A DNA stretch of 13,953 nt, from the NCBI GenBank assembly GCA_964496275.1, contig CAZBYL010000054.1:1-13953 (forward strand), given 5' to 3'. The translations under genes were made by a program, and so were the position numbers. Position 1 is the first letter of the stretch, and each line of letters begins with the position of its first letter. Below, one piece after another: positions 1 to 7,414 of this stretch. The DNA comes from CAZBYL01 sp964496275. GTDB lineage: Bacteria; Synergistota; Synergistia; Synergistales; Synergistaceae. The notes beneath the pieces are model-generated. The model was not told the DNA's origin. It was given only the letters and a program-made list of their open reading frames with translations, and ran no database searches.

Positions 1-55
1 TTGATTTTAGCCGCCTCAAAACATGCCTCTCTGTCAAACAACGCGCAAACAAATT

Positions 56-1903
56 TTATTTTGCTTCCGTGGCCAGTGCGAATATTTTTTCTTTTAGTTC
101 TTGTTCTTTTGGGGCCTCAGCCAGCATTGTTGTTACTTCGGCGTATACGTTTTCACTTTCTTCGGTCAGTTTTGTTTTGAAGATCTTTTCGTGCGCTGTT
201 TTGTCTACGGTTGTATCATCGTAGAAAAGTTCTTCGTACAGTTTTTCGCCGGGCCTTATGCCTGTGTATTTTATTTGGATGTCTTTGTACGGTTCATGGC
301 CGTGCAGACGAATGAGTGTTTCTGCCATTTCGGATATGTTGACGGGCTCTCCCATGTCGAGTACGAAGAGTTCTCCGCCGCGCCCCATCGAGCCTGCCTG
401 GAGTACCAGGCTGACGGCTTCCGGTATGAGCATGAAGTAGCGTTTCATGTCCCTGTGGGTTACGGTGACGGGGCCGCCCGCTTCTATTTGTTTTTCAAAT
501 TTCGGAACGACGCTTCCGCGGCTTCCGAGGACGTTGCCGAATCGGACAGCCATGTATTTGGTGTTCGGGTATTTTTGCTGGGCAAGGAGGAGCAGGCGTT
601 CCGCTATTCTTTTTGACGCTCCCATGACGCTTGTTGGGTTGACCGCTTTGTCTGTGGATATCATTACCATGCGTTCCGTTCCGTATTTTCCCGCTATGGA
701 GGCGAGGTTCCATGTGCCGAAGGAGTTGACGCGCAGTGCCTCTTTTGGGTTATCTTCCATGAGCGGCACGTGTTTGTGTGCTCCGGCATGAAAAACAATG
801 CTCGGTTTGTATTTTCGGAAGGTTTCTTCCATTGCGGCTTCGTCCGCGACATCGGCTATTACGGGGCGCACCGGGATTTTGTTTCCCGCGTCGGCAAGGG
901 ATTCGATCAGTGTGTAGATGGACATTTCCCCATGACCGAGAGCTATGAGTTCCGAGGGCTTTTTTGCCAGTATCTGTCGGCATATTTCGGAACCGATAGA
1001 GCCGCCCGCACCTGTGACGAGAACGGTTTTTCCCTTTACCAGTTTTTCTATTTCTGCGTTGTCGAGGCGCACCGGCTCTCTTCTGAGCAGGTCTTCCAAA
1101 CTCACGGAGCGCAGGCGGCTCACGTTGACCTGCCCGTCTGCGAGGTCTATTAGGCTGGGTAGGACGCGCACCGTGACTGCAAACGGAGTGAGGTATTTTA
1201 TGTATGAGCCTATTTGTGTTCCCGTGGCAGATGGGATTGCTATGAGTACTGTGTCTATTTTCTCTTTTGCTATCACGAAGGGGATTTTTTCTTTTCCGCC
1301 GAAAACTTTTAGTGAGGCGATTAACATACCATCTTTTTTAGGGTCTTCGTCTATGAAGCCTATGGGGAGAAGGTTTGAGTCGTGGCGCAGCAGGTCTCTT
1401 GCAAGTACCGTTCCTGCCTCCCCCGCCCCTATTATAAGGGTGCGTTTGTCGGGGTTGCGGCTTCCCTGTTTTGCAATGAGGGCAAGACGCCATGCCGATC
1501 TTTCGGCAGAGAGCATGAAAATTCCGGCAAAGATCAGTACGGCCAGTGAAGAGCGCGGGATTAGAAGTTTTTTTGTTAAAAACATTTCCATGAGGAATAC
1601 GAGTGTTCCCAGGCAGTAGCAGCGGAACAGCCTGGCGTATTCTTCGACGCTCGCGTGCGGCCATGATATGTAGTATATCTTGCCGACATACATTGTTATG
1701 ATTAGGGTTGCCGTGTATGACGCTCCGACTTTAAGCATTTCGTCCCAGTAGCCCATTTTTATGAAGAATGTCAGGCGCAGTGCGTATGAAAGGTAGACTG
1801 CAAAGAACAGAACCAGTGTGTCTATGACGAGGACGCGTCTGTTCCTGGAGCCTAAGTACAGCCATGCGGAGAATATTTTATGTATGAGTACGTTATCCGA
1901 CAA
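56..1903 (-). CDS. Membrane-bound nucleotide-sugar 4,6-dehydratase (PglF/WbpM/CapD-type polysaccharide biosynthesis protein)
   Basis: This 615-residue protein probably converts UDP-GlcNAc, or a related UDP-sugar, to the 4-keto-6-deoxy sugar, the first step toward modified sugars for surface polysaccharide or glycoprotein. It has about four membrane segments within residues 25-145. A first Rossmann-like domain follows (GAGEAG at 159-164), then the catalytic short-chain dehydrogenase domain with GAGGSIG at 298-304, HKHVP at 376-380, STDKAVNPT at 416-424 and M427-x3-K431. The Met in place of the usual Tyr of YxxxK is typical of this inverting, membrane-anchored subfamily, and length and domain order fit it. 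The start is TTG (1901-1903), chosen because a strong AAGGGGGG Shine-Dalgarno site lies just upstream. No glycosyltransferase or aminotransferase is nearby. Any cluster partners would lie to the left of the window, downstream of this gene. The exact sugar substrate cannot be told from the sequence. Confidence 0.93.
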   Translation of the reverse strand: MSDNVLIHKIFSAWLYLGSRNRRVLVIDTLVLFFAVYLSYALRLTFFIKMGYWDEMLKVGASYTATLIITMYVGKIYYISWPHASVEEYARLFRCYCLGTLVFLMEMFLTKKLLIPRSSLAVLIFAGIFMLSAERSAWRLALIAKQGSRNPDKRTLIIGAGEAGTVLARDLLRHDSNLLPIGFIDEDPKKDGMLIASLKVFGGKEKIPFVIAKEKIDTVLIAIPSATGTQIGSYIKYLTPFAVTVRVLPSLIDLADGQVNVSRLRSVSLEDLLRREPVRLDNAEIEKLVKGKTVLVTGAGGSIGSEICRQILAKKPSELIALGHGEMSIYTLIESLADAGNKIPVRPVIADVADEAAMEETFRKYKPSIVFHAGAHKHVPLMEDNPKEALRVNSFGTWNLASIAGKYGTERMVMISTDKAVNPTSVMGASKRIAERLLLLAQQKYPNTKYMAVRFGNVLGSRGSVVPKFEKQIEAGGPVTVTHRDMKRYFMLIPEAVSLVLQAGSMGRGGELFVLDMGEPVNISEMAETLIRLHGHEPYKDIQIKYTGIRPGEKLYEELFYDDTTVDKTAHEKIFKTKLTEESENVYAEVTTMLAEAPKEQELKEKIFALATEAK

Positions 1904-1935
1904 GACGGACCCCCCTTGTTGGTTATGCTGCGGAC

Positions 1936-1964
1936 ATTATATATCAAAACGCCGTTTTATATTA
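1936..1964 (-). promoter_or_regulatory. Candidate promoter of the dehydratase gene with an inverted repeat in its spacer
   Basis: On the minus strand there is a perfect TATAAT -10 box (plus-strand 1936-1941), about 33 bases before the TTG start. The -35 position is weak (TAATAT, 1959-1964). The spacer between them contains the inverted repeat AAAACG-C-CGTTTT (1946-1958), which could be an operator. It lies in the 85-base gap after the AraC-family gene. Read-through from that gene is also possible, because no T-tailed terminator is visible in the gap. Confidence 0.35.
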
Positions 1965-1988
1965 TTATTTTTCTGTTTTTTGGGGATT

Positions 1989-2885
1989 TCAGCGAAATGT
2001 AGTTTGTTTTCTGTACTCCAAGGGTGTCATGCCAAGTTCTTTTTTAAAGCATACGGCAAAGTAGCTGCTGTTGCCGAAGCCTGTGCGCTGCGCGACTTCG
2101 GCGATGCTCATTTCCGTGCTGCCGAGCAGCCTTATGCTTTTGGAGACACGAAACCCTGTGAGGTAGTGAAATGGTGTGGTATGCAGTATTCGCGAGAATA
2201 TCCGGCAGCACTCTCCCTTGCTGATGTGAGCCGATGCCGATATGTCTTCCAGTGTCAGCTTTTCGGAATAATTGCCCGATATGTATTCCAGAAGCAGCTT
2301 CATGCGGTTTTTGTCCGTAGGAGCTATCTTCGCCGCGTTTTTGAGAGTTTTCTCGTTGTTTTTGACTATCGTCAGCCATATTTTGCTTACAAACATTTGC
2401 AGCTCCAGTTCATAGCCGTAACTCTCTCTGTCGATAACTTCCGCCATTTCGTGCAGCATGGCGCAAACAGACCTGTGCCACGGTTCGTCGCTTAGGGGTA
2501 TTATTTGCAGTTTTTCTGAGAGCAGCAGAGGGTCTACGTATTCACGGGTTATGAGACTGTTGCCGAATCCCGATATCAGCTTTGGGTCAAAATTCACGCA
2601 TATATATTCGCCGTCGCTGTCGTCTGTCGGCACCGCCTCATGGAGACACCCTGAATTTATGAAGACGCCCTGCCCCTCGGGTATACAGAATTCGGTATCG
2701 GGAGATCTGAATACGACTGTGCCTTTGGTGACAACACCTATCTGCACCTCGTAATGCCAATGGAGAACGTGACCGCAGTGCTCATCTGCGACACGCTGTC
2801 TGTCCATCGACAGAGGAAATTCATCTCTTCCGTGTTCTGTCAGTTCTCTTAAAGTCGAATCTGTATATATGGGACGAAAAATCAT
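1989..2885 (-). CDS. AraC-family transcriptional regulator with N-terminal cupin domain
   Basis: This DNA-binding regulator of about 298 residues has an N-terminal cupin-type sensing domain. The cupin contains HWHYEVQ (H42 and H44 from the chosen start) and a later HEA, a pattern common in AraC_binding/cupin_2 sensors of small molecules. The C-terminal third is a classical AraC HTH_18 domain with two helix-turn-helix units. The first reads LEDISASAHISKGECCRIFS and the second begins SIAEVAQRTGFGNSSYF, followed by the family signature FKKELGMTPLEYRK. The frame opens at GTG 2894, but AGGGTG is best spaced for the ATG at 2883-2885, so I chose that start; ATG at 2891 is the alternative. A perfect TATAAT lies at 2941-2946 (minus strand) without a clear -35 box. 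The gene sits just downstream of the YfcC-family carrier on the same strand, beyond a terminator hairpin. Such regulators often control the adjacent transporter, which is inferred here. The ligand is unknown. Confidence 0.93.
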   Translation of the reverse strand: MIFRPIYTDSTLRELTEHGRDEFPLSMDRQRVADEHCGHVLHWHYEVQIGVVTKGTVVFRSPDTEFCIPEGQGVFINSGCLHEAVPTDDSDGEYICVNFDPKLISGFGNSLITREYVDPLLLSEKLQIIPLSDEPWHRSVCAMLHEMAEVIDRESYGYELELQMFVSKIWLTIVKNNEKTLKNAAKIAPTDKNRMKLLLEYISGNYSEKLTLEDISASAHISKGECCRIFSRILHTTPFHYLTGFRVSKSIRLLGSTEMSIAEVAQRTGFGNSSYFAVCFKKELGMTPLEYRKQTTFR

Positions 2886-2951
2886 CTGCATCACCCTATT
2901 ATGCTTTGTACGCGCAACGCCCCAAGTTTACCATTTGATAATTATAAGTAA

Positions 2952-2973
2952 AGCCGAACCATACGGTTCGGCT
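2952..2973 (-). terminator. Hairpin terminator after the YfcC-family gene
   Basis: A perfect 9-bp stem (AGCCGAACC / GGTTCGGCT) with a 4-base loop starts about 36 bases past the carrier's stop codon. On the minus strand it is followed by a T-rich but interrupted tail (TTTACTTATAATT). On the plus strand there is no T run, so it should act leftward. It separates the carrier from the AraC-family gene, which may therefore have its own promoter. Confidence 0.65.
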
Positions 2974-3009
2974 GTGATGTTTACGTATATTATGAAAATA
3001 TAGTTGTTT

Positions 3010-4407
3010 TTAGAACGGTCCGTATCCTATAGCAACGGAGATCATGATAAATACCAGAGCAATAACGCTCCAGAGAGAGAAGAGCGGGAGGAACCATTTT
3101 GCCCATGTGGTCCAGGGTATTCTCGCCATTGCTATTGCCGCCATGATTTCGGTGGATGTGACTGTCATGTTGTTTGAGAATGCGTCCGCGAACTGGAAGC
3201 AGAGAACCGCTGTCTGTCTCGTGACTCCGACAACGTCTGCAAGGGGCGCCATGATAGGCATTGTGAGAGCGGCCTGACCTGAGCCCGAGCTGACTATGAA
3301 GCTTATTATAGTCTGTACGATGAACATTCCGGCTGCCGCAAACGACGGGGGAAGAACTTTGACTATGTATGAGAGACCGTTGATTATCGTGTCCATTACG
3401 TGTCCCGAATCTAGGATTACGACGATGACTCTCGCAAATCCGACGATGAGAGCGGGACCGACAAAGTTTGCAGCTCCCTTTGTAAATTCACGTGCTATTT
3501 CATCGGGGTAGAGCCCGCCGAGGACACCGGCCACTACGGCAAGGATGATGAAGATGGCTCCGAGTTCTTCTATATAGAAGCCCATTTCCACAACTCCGAA
3601 TATGACCGAGACTATCGCGGCTGCGAAGGCAATGAGTACGAGCTTATGGCGTCCAGTCATGTCGGGGATGTTGTCGATGTCTATGCGAACGTCGAGATTT
3701 TTGTCTGCTTCGTACATGGGGCTTTTTGTCGGGTCTTTTTTGATTTTGCTTGCATAGCGCCAGACGTAGGCGATGCCGACTATGACTATTACGACATATA
3801 TTATCGCCCTGTACTCAATGCCGGAGAAGAGGGGAAGTCCCGCTATTCCCTGAGCTACGCCGATTGTAAAGGGGTTGGTGAGCGTTCCGGCAAAGCCCGC
3901 TCCGGCTCCCAATAGGCATATTGCAACTGCCGTTATGGAGTCAAACCCCATCGTGAGACATATTGCGAGCACCATCGGCAGGAATACTAGCATTTCCTCC
4001 GCCATTCCGATGAAGCATCCTCCGAGTGAGAAGATGAACATCAAAACCGGTATCATAAGTGTTTCCCGCCCTGCCATTCGTTTTATTACAGAGCCCATTG
4101 CCACGGTTATCGCTCCTGTAGCCTCAAGAACGCTGAACGCACCGCCTATGATAAGGAGGAAGAACATGATGTAGCCCGCTTCTTCCATTCCTTTGGGGAA
4201 TGACTTGAATATGTCAAACGGGTGTACAGGAGCCTGTTCTATCTGATGAAATGAATCCGGAACGACCACCATTCTGCCGGTCTCGGCGTTTTCCACTCTG
4301 TTGAATTCTCCTGCAGGCAGTACGTAGGTACAGACCGCCGCGATCAGAATGAGCGCAAACAACAGTGAGAGAGGTTCAAGCATGGAGAACTTTCTTGTTT
4401 TTTGCAT
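3010..4407 (-). CDS. YfcC-family (DcuC-like, ion-transporter superfamily) membrane carrier
   Basis: This 465-residue integral inner-membrane protein has about 11-13 hydrophobic segments. It begins with the family-typical short basic N-terminus followed by PLSLLFALILIAAVCTYVLP and the conserved PAGEF at 31-35. Two re-entrant-like motifs are visible: GAGAGFAGTLTNPFTIGVAQ (about 167-186) and SSGSGQAALTMPIMAPLADV (about 373-392). Both are hallmarks of the YfcC/C4-dicarboxylate anaerobic carrier family (COG1288 type). Members are thought to move organic acids or amino acids; the substrate here is not determinable. The start is ATG with an excellent AGGAGGG site 5 bases upstream. The gene is divergent from pepD across an AT-rich control region and is followed by the AraC-family gene, so regulation by that protein and a role in amino-acid or peptide metabolism are reasonable inferences. 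Confidence 0.9.
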   Translation of the reverse strand: MQKTRKFSMLEPLSLLFALILIAAVCTYVLPAGEFNRVENAETGRMVVVPDSFHQIEQAPVHPFDIFKSFPKGMEEAGYIMFFLLIIGGAFSVLEATGAITVAMGSVIKRMAGRETLMIPVLMFIFSLGGCFIGMAEEMLVFLPMVLAICLTMGFDSITAVAICLLGAGAGFAGTLTNPFTIGVAQGIAGLPLFSGIEYRAIIYVVIVIVGIAYVWRYASKIKKDPTKSPMYEADKNLDVRIDIDNIPDMTGRHKLVLIAFAAAIVSVIFGVVEMGFYIEELGAIFIILAVVAGVLGGLYPDEIAREFTKGAANFVGPALIVGFARVIVVILDSGHVMDTIINGLSYIVKVLPPSFAAAGMFIVQTIISFIVSSGSGQAALTMPIMAPLADVVGVTRQTAVLCFQFADAFSNNMTVTSTEIMAAIAMARIPWTTWAKWFLPLFSLWSVIALVFIMISVAIGYGPF

Positions 4408-4623
4408 AGTTACCCTCCTAAAAAATGTTTTATAAGGCTGCCGAAATGCAAGCTTAGTATCACAATTTTTACGTTTTTTTTCTATTCCAAGATTAGCTGA
4501 TTTTATTAAAATATTAACAGTGATGTAAATTATCTGTCTCTTTTCCCATCAAGACATGATAGACTCACCCTGTTATATTCTGTTATTATCTACACAATTA
4601 TGCCGAGAAAGGGCCGATTAAAA
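4408..4623. promoter_or_regulatory. Divergent AT-rich control region between the YfcC-family gene and pepD
   Basis: This 216-base stretch is the longest non-coding gap in the window and is noticeably AT-rich from about 4460 to 4600. It must hold the start signals of the leftward carrier and rightward pepD. Leftward, the only candidate I see is a TATAAA-like -10 element at about 4429-4434 without a good -35 box. Rightward signals are listed separately. No terminator or small gene is visible. It is a plausible target site for the nearby AraC-family regulator, but I cannot identify an operator with confidence. Confidence 0.5.
4560..4589 (+). promoter_or_regulatory. Candidate pepD promoter with tandem extended -10 elements
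   Basis: TAGACT (4560-4565, four of six to TTGACA) is separated by 18 bases from TATTAT (4584-4589), which is preceded by TGT to give an extended -10. A second extended -10-like element, TGT-TATATT, lies ten bases earlier (4571-4579). Transcription would start near 4596. This fits translation from ATG 4624 and disfavours ATG 4600, which would have almost no leader. Confidence 0.45.
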
Positions 4624-6102
4624 ATGCAGTGCAAATTTGCGACAATCAAGGAACTTTTAACTCACCCAGTCTTTTGTAATTTTGCCGCGATATCGGAAAT
4701 TCCGCGCCCCAGCTTCCAAGAAGAGAAGATAAGTGCATATCTTTATGATTGGGCTGCAGCGCACTCTCTTGATGCGGTAAGGGATGCAAGCAATAATATA
4801 TTGATACGCAAACCAGCCTCTGCCGGATTTGAGGATGCGCCTACGGTGCTGCTCCAGGCTCATATGGATATGGTGTGCGTGAAGAGCGCGGATTCCGACC
4901 ATGATTTTTCAAAAGACCCAATCTCTCTCGTTTTGGATGGGGATATTTTGTCCACGGGAGGAAAGACTACGCTGGGCGCGGATGACGGAATCGGTATGGC
5001 TTACTGCCTCGCAGCTCTTGAGTCCGACACTCTTAAACACCCGGCGCTTGAGGTGCTGTTTACTACGTCGGAGGAAGAGGATATGGGCGGCGCGCTGAAA
5101 TTCGACACTTCGCTGCTTAAGGCAAAGTATCTGATAAACCTCGACCACGCAGTTGACAGCGAAATTTTGACGGGAAGCTGCGGAGGTGTGGGAGTAAAAA
5201 CGACGCGCAAGTGCGATATGGTCTCGATTCCTGCCGATTGGCGCACGTTCCGCATTGATATAAGAGGGCTGAAGGGCGGACATTCCGGGGAGGATATTCA
5301 CAGGGGACACGGCAGCGCGAACCTTTTGCTCGGAAGATTCATCGACAAGTGCGCCTCGTCATTCCCGATCATGCTCTCTTCAATAAAGGGAGGAACTTTC
5401 AGACTGGCTATTCCGAGCTACGGACATATTATAATCTCTCTTGCGGAAGAGGATATACCTGCGCTTAAGAGCACGGCGGCGGAAGCCTTGGCTGTGTTTG
5501 CGAAGGAGTATGAGGCGACGGCTCCGAACCTGACTTTGACCGTGGAAGAGGCAAAGAGGGCCGATTTTGCGATATCGGATACCGATCTCAAAAAACTATT
5601 GCTTGTAATCATGCTCTCCCCCAACGGAATTTCCGAAATGAACGGCGGAGTTCCCGGAACCGTGGAGAGTTCGGACAATATGGGCGAGATTTATATGGAC
5701 GGAGATAACCTTGTCGTTGTGTATGAGGTGAGAGCCTCTTTTAAGTCCACTCAGGAGTATATCGTGCGAAAGATAACGGCTCTTGCCGGTATTGTCGGAG
5801 CCGAGTATGAAACTTTTTCCGGATATCCAGGCTGGGCGTATGCCCCTAATTCGCCGCTCAGAGATACGGCTCTCGGCGTTTACAAAGAGCTGTACGGCTC
5901 GGACATGACTGTGACAGTCGTACATGCGGGGCTTGAGGTTGGCTGTTTTATAGAGGGCAAGCCGGAGCTCGACGCTATATCCATAGGGCCTGACTGTTGG
6001 TATTTCCACTCTCCGTCGGAATGCACGAGTGTGTCCTCAGTGTGCAAGACATGGGATTTCCTATGCGCGTTGCTGGCGGAAGGGAGCAGACTGCCTAAAT
6101 GA
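4624..6102 (+). CDS. pepD: Cytosolic aminoacyl-histidine dipeptidase PepD (peptidase M20C)
   Basis: This metallodipeptidase of about 492 residues hydrolyses Xaa-His and other dipeptides in the cytoplasm. Numbered from ATG 4624, the co-catalytic zinc residues are all in place: H80 and D82 (AHMDMVC), D120 (GADDGIG), E150 and E151 (SEEEDMGG), D174 (NLDHAVDSE) and H462 (WYFHSPSE). These numbers match the known E. coli PepD residues (H80, D82, D119, E149, E150, D173, H461) to within one. That supports this start over the in-frame ATG at 4600. A GAAAGGG site lies about 10 bases upstream of 4624, while 4600 has no Shine-Dalgarno site. The M20 lid/dimerisation domain occupies roughly 205-390 (GLKGGHSGEDIHRGHG near its start). 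The stop overlaps the next gene's ATG as ATGA, so the two are translationally coupled. Its role is probably amino-acid release from imported peptides. Confidence 0.95.
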   Translation: MQCKFATIKELLTHPVFCNFAAISEIPRPSFQEEKISAYLYDWAAAHSLDAVRDASNNILIRKPASAGFEDAPTVLLQAHMDMVCVKSADSDHDFSKDPISLVLDGDILSTGGKTTLGADDGIGMAYCLAALESDTLKHPALEVLFTTSEEEDMGGALKFDTSLLKAKYLINLDHAVDSEILTGSCGGVGVKTTRKCDMVSIPADWRTFRIDIRGLKGGHSGEDIHRGHGSANLLLGRFIDKCASSFPIMLSSIKGGTFRLAIPSYGHIIISLAEEDIPALKSTAAEALAVFAKEYEATAPNLTLTVEEAKRADFAISDTDLKKLLLVIMLSPNGISEMNGGVPGTVESSDNMGEIYMDGDNLVVVYEVRASFKSTQEYIVRKITALAGIVGAEYETFSGYPGWAYAPNSPLRDTALGVYKELYGSDMTVTVVHAGLEVGCFIEGKPELDAISIGPDCWYFHSPSECTSVSSVCKTWDFLCALLAEGSRLPK

Positions 6103-7250
6103 TTTTGCTGGTATTCCTAGCCTATTACGGCATAAATTGTTTTATAAATATATACTTTATCTTTGGTCCGCTCTATGAAACTTTTGGAGCCTCCCCGGCT
6201 CAGGTCGGGCTCTTTTTAAGTATTTTTTATATGACGATGACAGTCTGCCGCCCGCTCGGAAGCCTTGTTATGGAGCGTGTCGGAATAAAGAAGGCTCTTT
6301 TGGGGAGTTCTTTGCTCTCTGCCGTAACGGCATCGGGTATCGCGGTGTCGCTCGCGCTCTCCATGCCTCGGCTTTTGCTCCTTTTCAGGGCTCTGTCGGG
6401 AGTGAGCGCAAGCGTATTTATCGTAGCCACAATCGCATACCAGTCCATGATACTTGACGAGAAAAACCGCGGCGTCGGCTTTGCTCTCTTCACAACAGGC
6501 TCTATGCTGCCCCTTGCTACCGTCATTCCGCTCGCCGAATGGATGTTGAAACATGAGCACAGCTACGCATATATGTGGCTTCCGACCGCGGTTGCTGCGG
6601 TGTGCTTTGTTATAAGCCTGAGAATGAAGGAGACTCACAGTGTAACACGCAGGGAAAAAGCGTGGGGAACCTATGCGAATCTGTTTAAAATCAAGGGCGT
6701 GCCGACCCTATATTTTTCCGCAGTCCTTATGTCTGTGGCCGACAGTATGACACTCTGTGTCGCAATGCTTGCCGTTGACAGGGGTGTCGCCGTATCCTAC
6801 TTTATGATTGCTGTATCCGTGGCCGCGGTTTGCATCCGCACCCTTGGCTTCAAGCTTATGGATAGGATTCCGCGCCTTTTGCTTGCCGCTCCGGCTGCCG
6901 CTCTGATAAGCCTGTCTGTGTTTTTTATGTCATTCAGCTCAACTCCGTCTCTTTTTGTCATATTCGGAGCTCTGTTCGGACTCGGAATAGGCATGGGGTA
7001 TCCTACTCACCTATGTATAATAGGCGATATTGTGCCGATTGAACTTCACCCGAAAGCGACCGGAGGGTTTTTGCTTTTCTACGATTTCGGCTGGATAATC
7101 ACGCCGCTTTTGTTTGGGGTTCTCTCGCCGCTGTTCGGAGCAAGCGGGGCTTTTAGGGTAATTGGCTTTGCGGCTTTTGCCTGTGCCGCGGCTATTCAAT
7201 ATTTTATGTGGATACCTCTTTGGAGGGAACATCGCAGCGCTGCGGCGTGA
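6099..7250 (+). CDS. MFS transporter translationally coupled to pepD
   Basis: This 383-residue Major Facilitator Superfamily protein has about 12 membrane segments. A motif-A-like loop, RPLGSLVMERVGIKKALL, is at 51-68 between helices 2 and 3, and a glycine-rich GALFGLGIGMGYPTH stretch lies in the second half. The start ATG overlaps the pepD stop (ATGA). The nearest Shine-Dalgarno-like run (AAGGGAG) is a dozen bases upstream, so translation probably depends on coupling to pepD. Tight coupling to a dipeptidase suggests transport of peptides, amino acids or a dipeptidase product, in either direction, but no substrate signature is visible. Length is at the short end for MFS, and both termini look complete. 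Confidence 0.88.
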   Translation: MILLVFLAYYGINCFINIYFIFGPLYETFGASPAQVGLFLSIFYMTMTVCRPLGSLVMERVGIKKALLGSSLLSAVTASGIAVSLALSMPRLLLLFRALSGVSASVFIVATIAYQSMILDEKNRGVGFALFTTGSMLPLATVIPLAEWMLKHEHSYAYMWLPTAVAAVCFVISLRMKETHSVTRREKAWGTYANLFKIKGVPTLYFSAVLMSVADSMTLCVAMLAVDRGVAVSYFMIAVSVAAVCIRTLGFKLMDRIPRLLLAAPAAALISLSVFFMSFSSTPSLFVIFGALFGLGIGMGYPTHLCIIGDIVPIELHPKATGGFLLFYDFGWIITPLLFGVLSPLFGASGAFRVIGFAAFACAAAIQYFMWIPLWREHRSAAA

Positions 7251-7414
7251 ATCGGAGCATTTGCTGTAGGCTGAAGTTTAAAACGTTACGTTTTTGTTAC
7301 ATTAAAATCAGCAATTTTTCGGAGAGCTTTACATTCGTGTATCATAGAATTGTCTGACTGTGCCTGTACGCTCAATTGCAGAGCTCAAACACATACTTAG
7401 GAGGAACAGGAACG
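7251..7414 (+). promoter_or_regulatory. Intergenic leader region before the OadB-type gene
   Basis: This 164-base gap holds a short inverted repeat, AAAACG-TTA-CGTTTT, followed by T-rich sequence (7280-7295). It could be a weak terminator for the pepD operon. TAGAAT (7345-7350) and TATCAT (7340-7345) are -10-like, but no convincing -35 box precedes either. The region ends with the strong TAGGAGG Shine-Dalgarno site (7398-7404). I recognise no riboswitch. Confidence 0.35.

Noticed and set aside
1..55. Possible terminator or downstream gene start after the dehydratase gene
   Set aside because: Only short direct repeats (GTTTG, GCCTC) are visible. There is no stem with a T tail, and the one ATG on the minus strand stops after two codons.
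945..1619. 224-codon plus-strand open frame inside the dehydratase gene
   Set aside because: It lies wholly opposite a conserved gene; the Ser/Arg-rich translation is typical of a reverse-strand shadow.
1818..2495. 225-codon plus-strand open frame across the 5' ends and gap of two minus-strand genes
   Set aside because: It is antisense to well-identified genes, and its product is rich in Cys, Phe, His and Tyr with no recognisable domain and no convincing ribosome site.
4600..4623. Upstream in-frame ATG giving pepD eight extra residues
   Set aside because: There is no Shine-Dalgarno site before it, it would lie almost at the predicted transcription start, and metal-ligand numbering matches the family best from ATG 4624.
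7376..7414. TTG start extending the OadB-type protein by 13 residues
   Set aside because: There is no ribosome site before the TTG, while ATG 7415 follows a strong AGGAGG.
7251..7414. Riboswitch in the leader of the OadB-type gene
   Set aside because: I found no long paired arms, no recognised aptamer core and no expression platform; only a short AT-rich palindrome is present.
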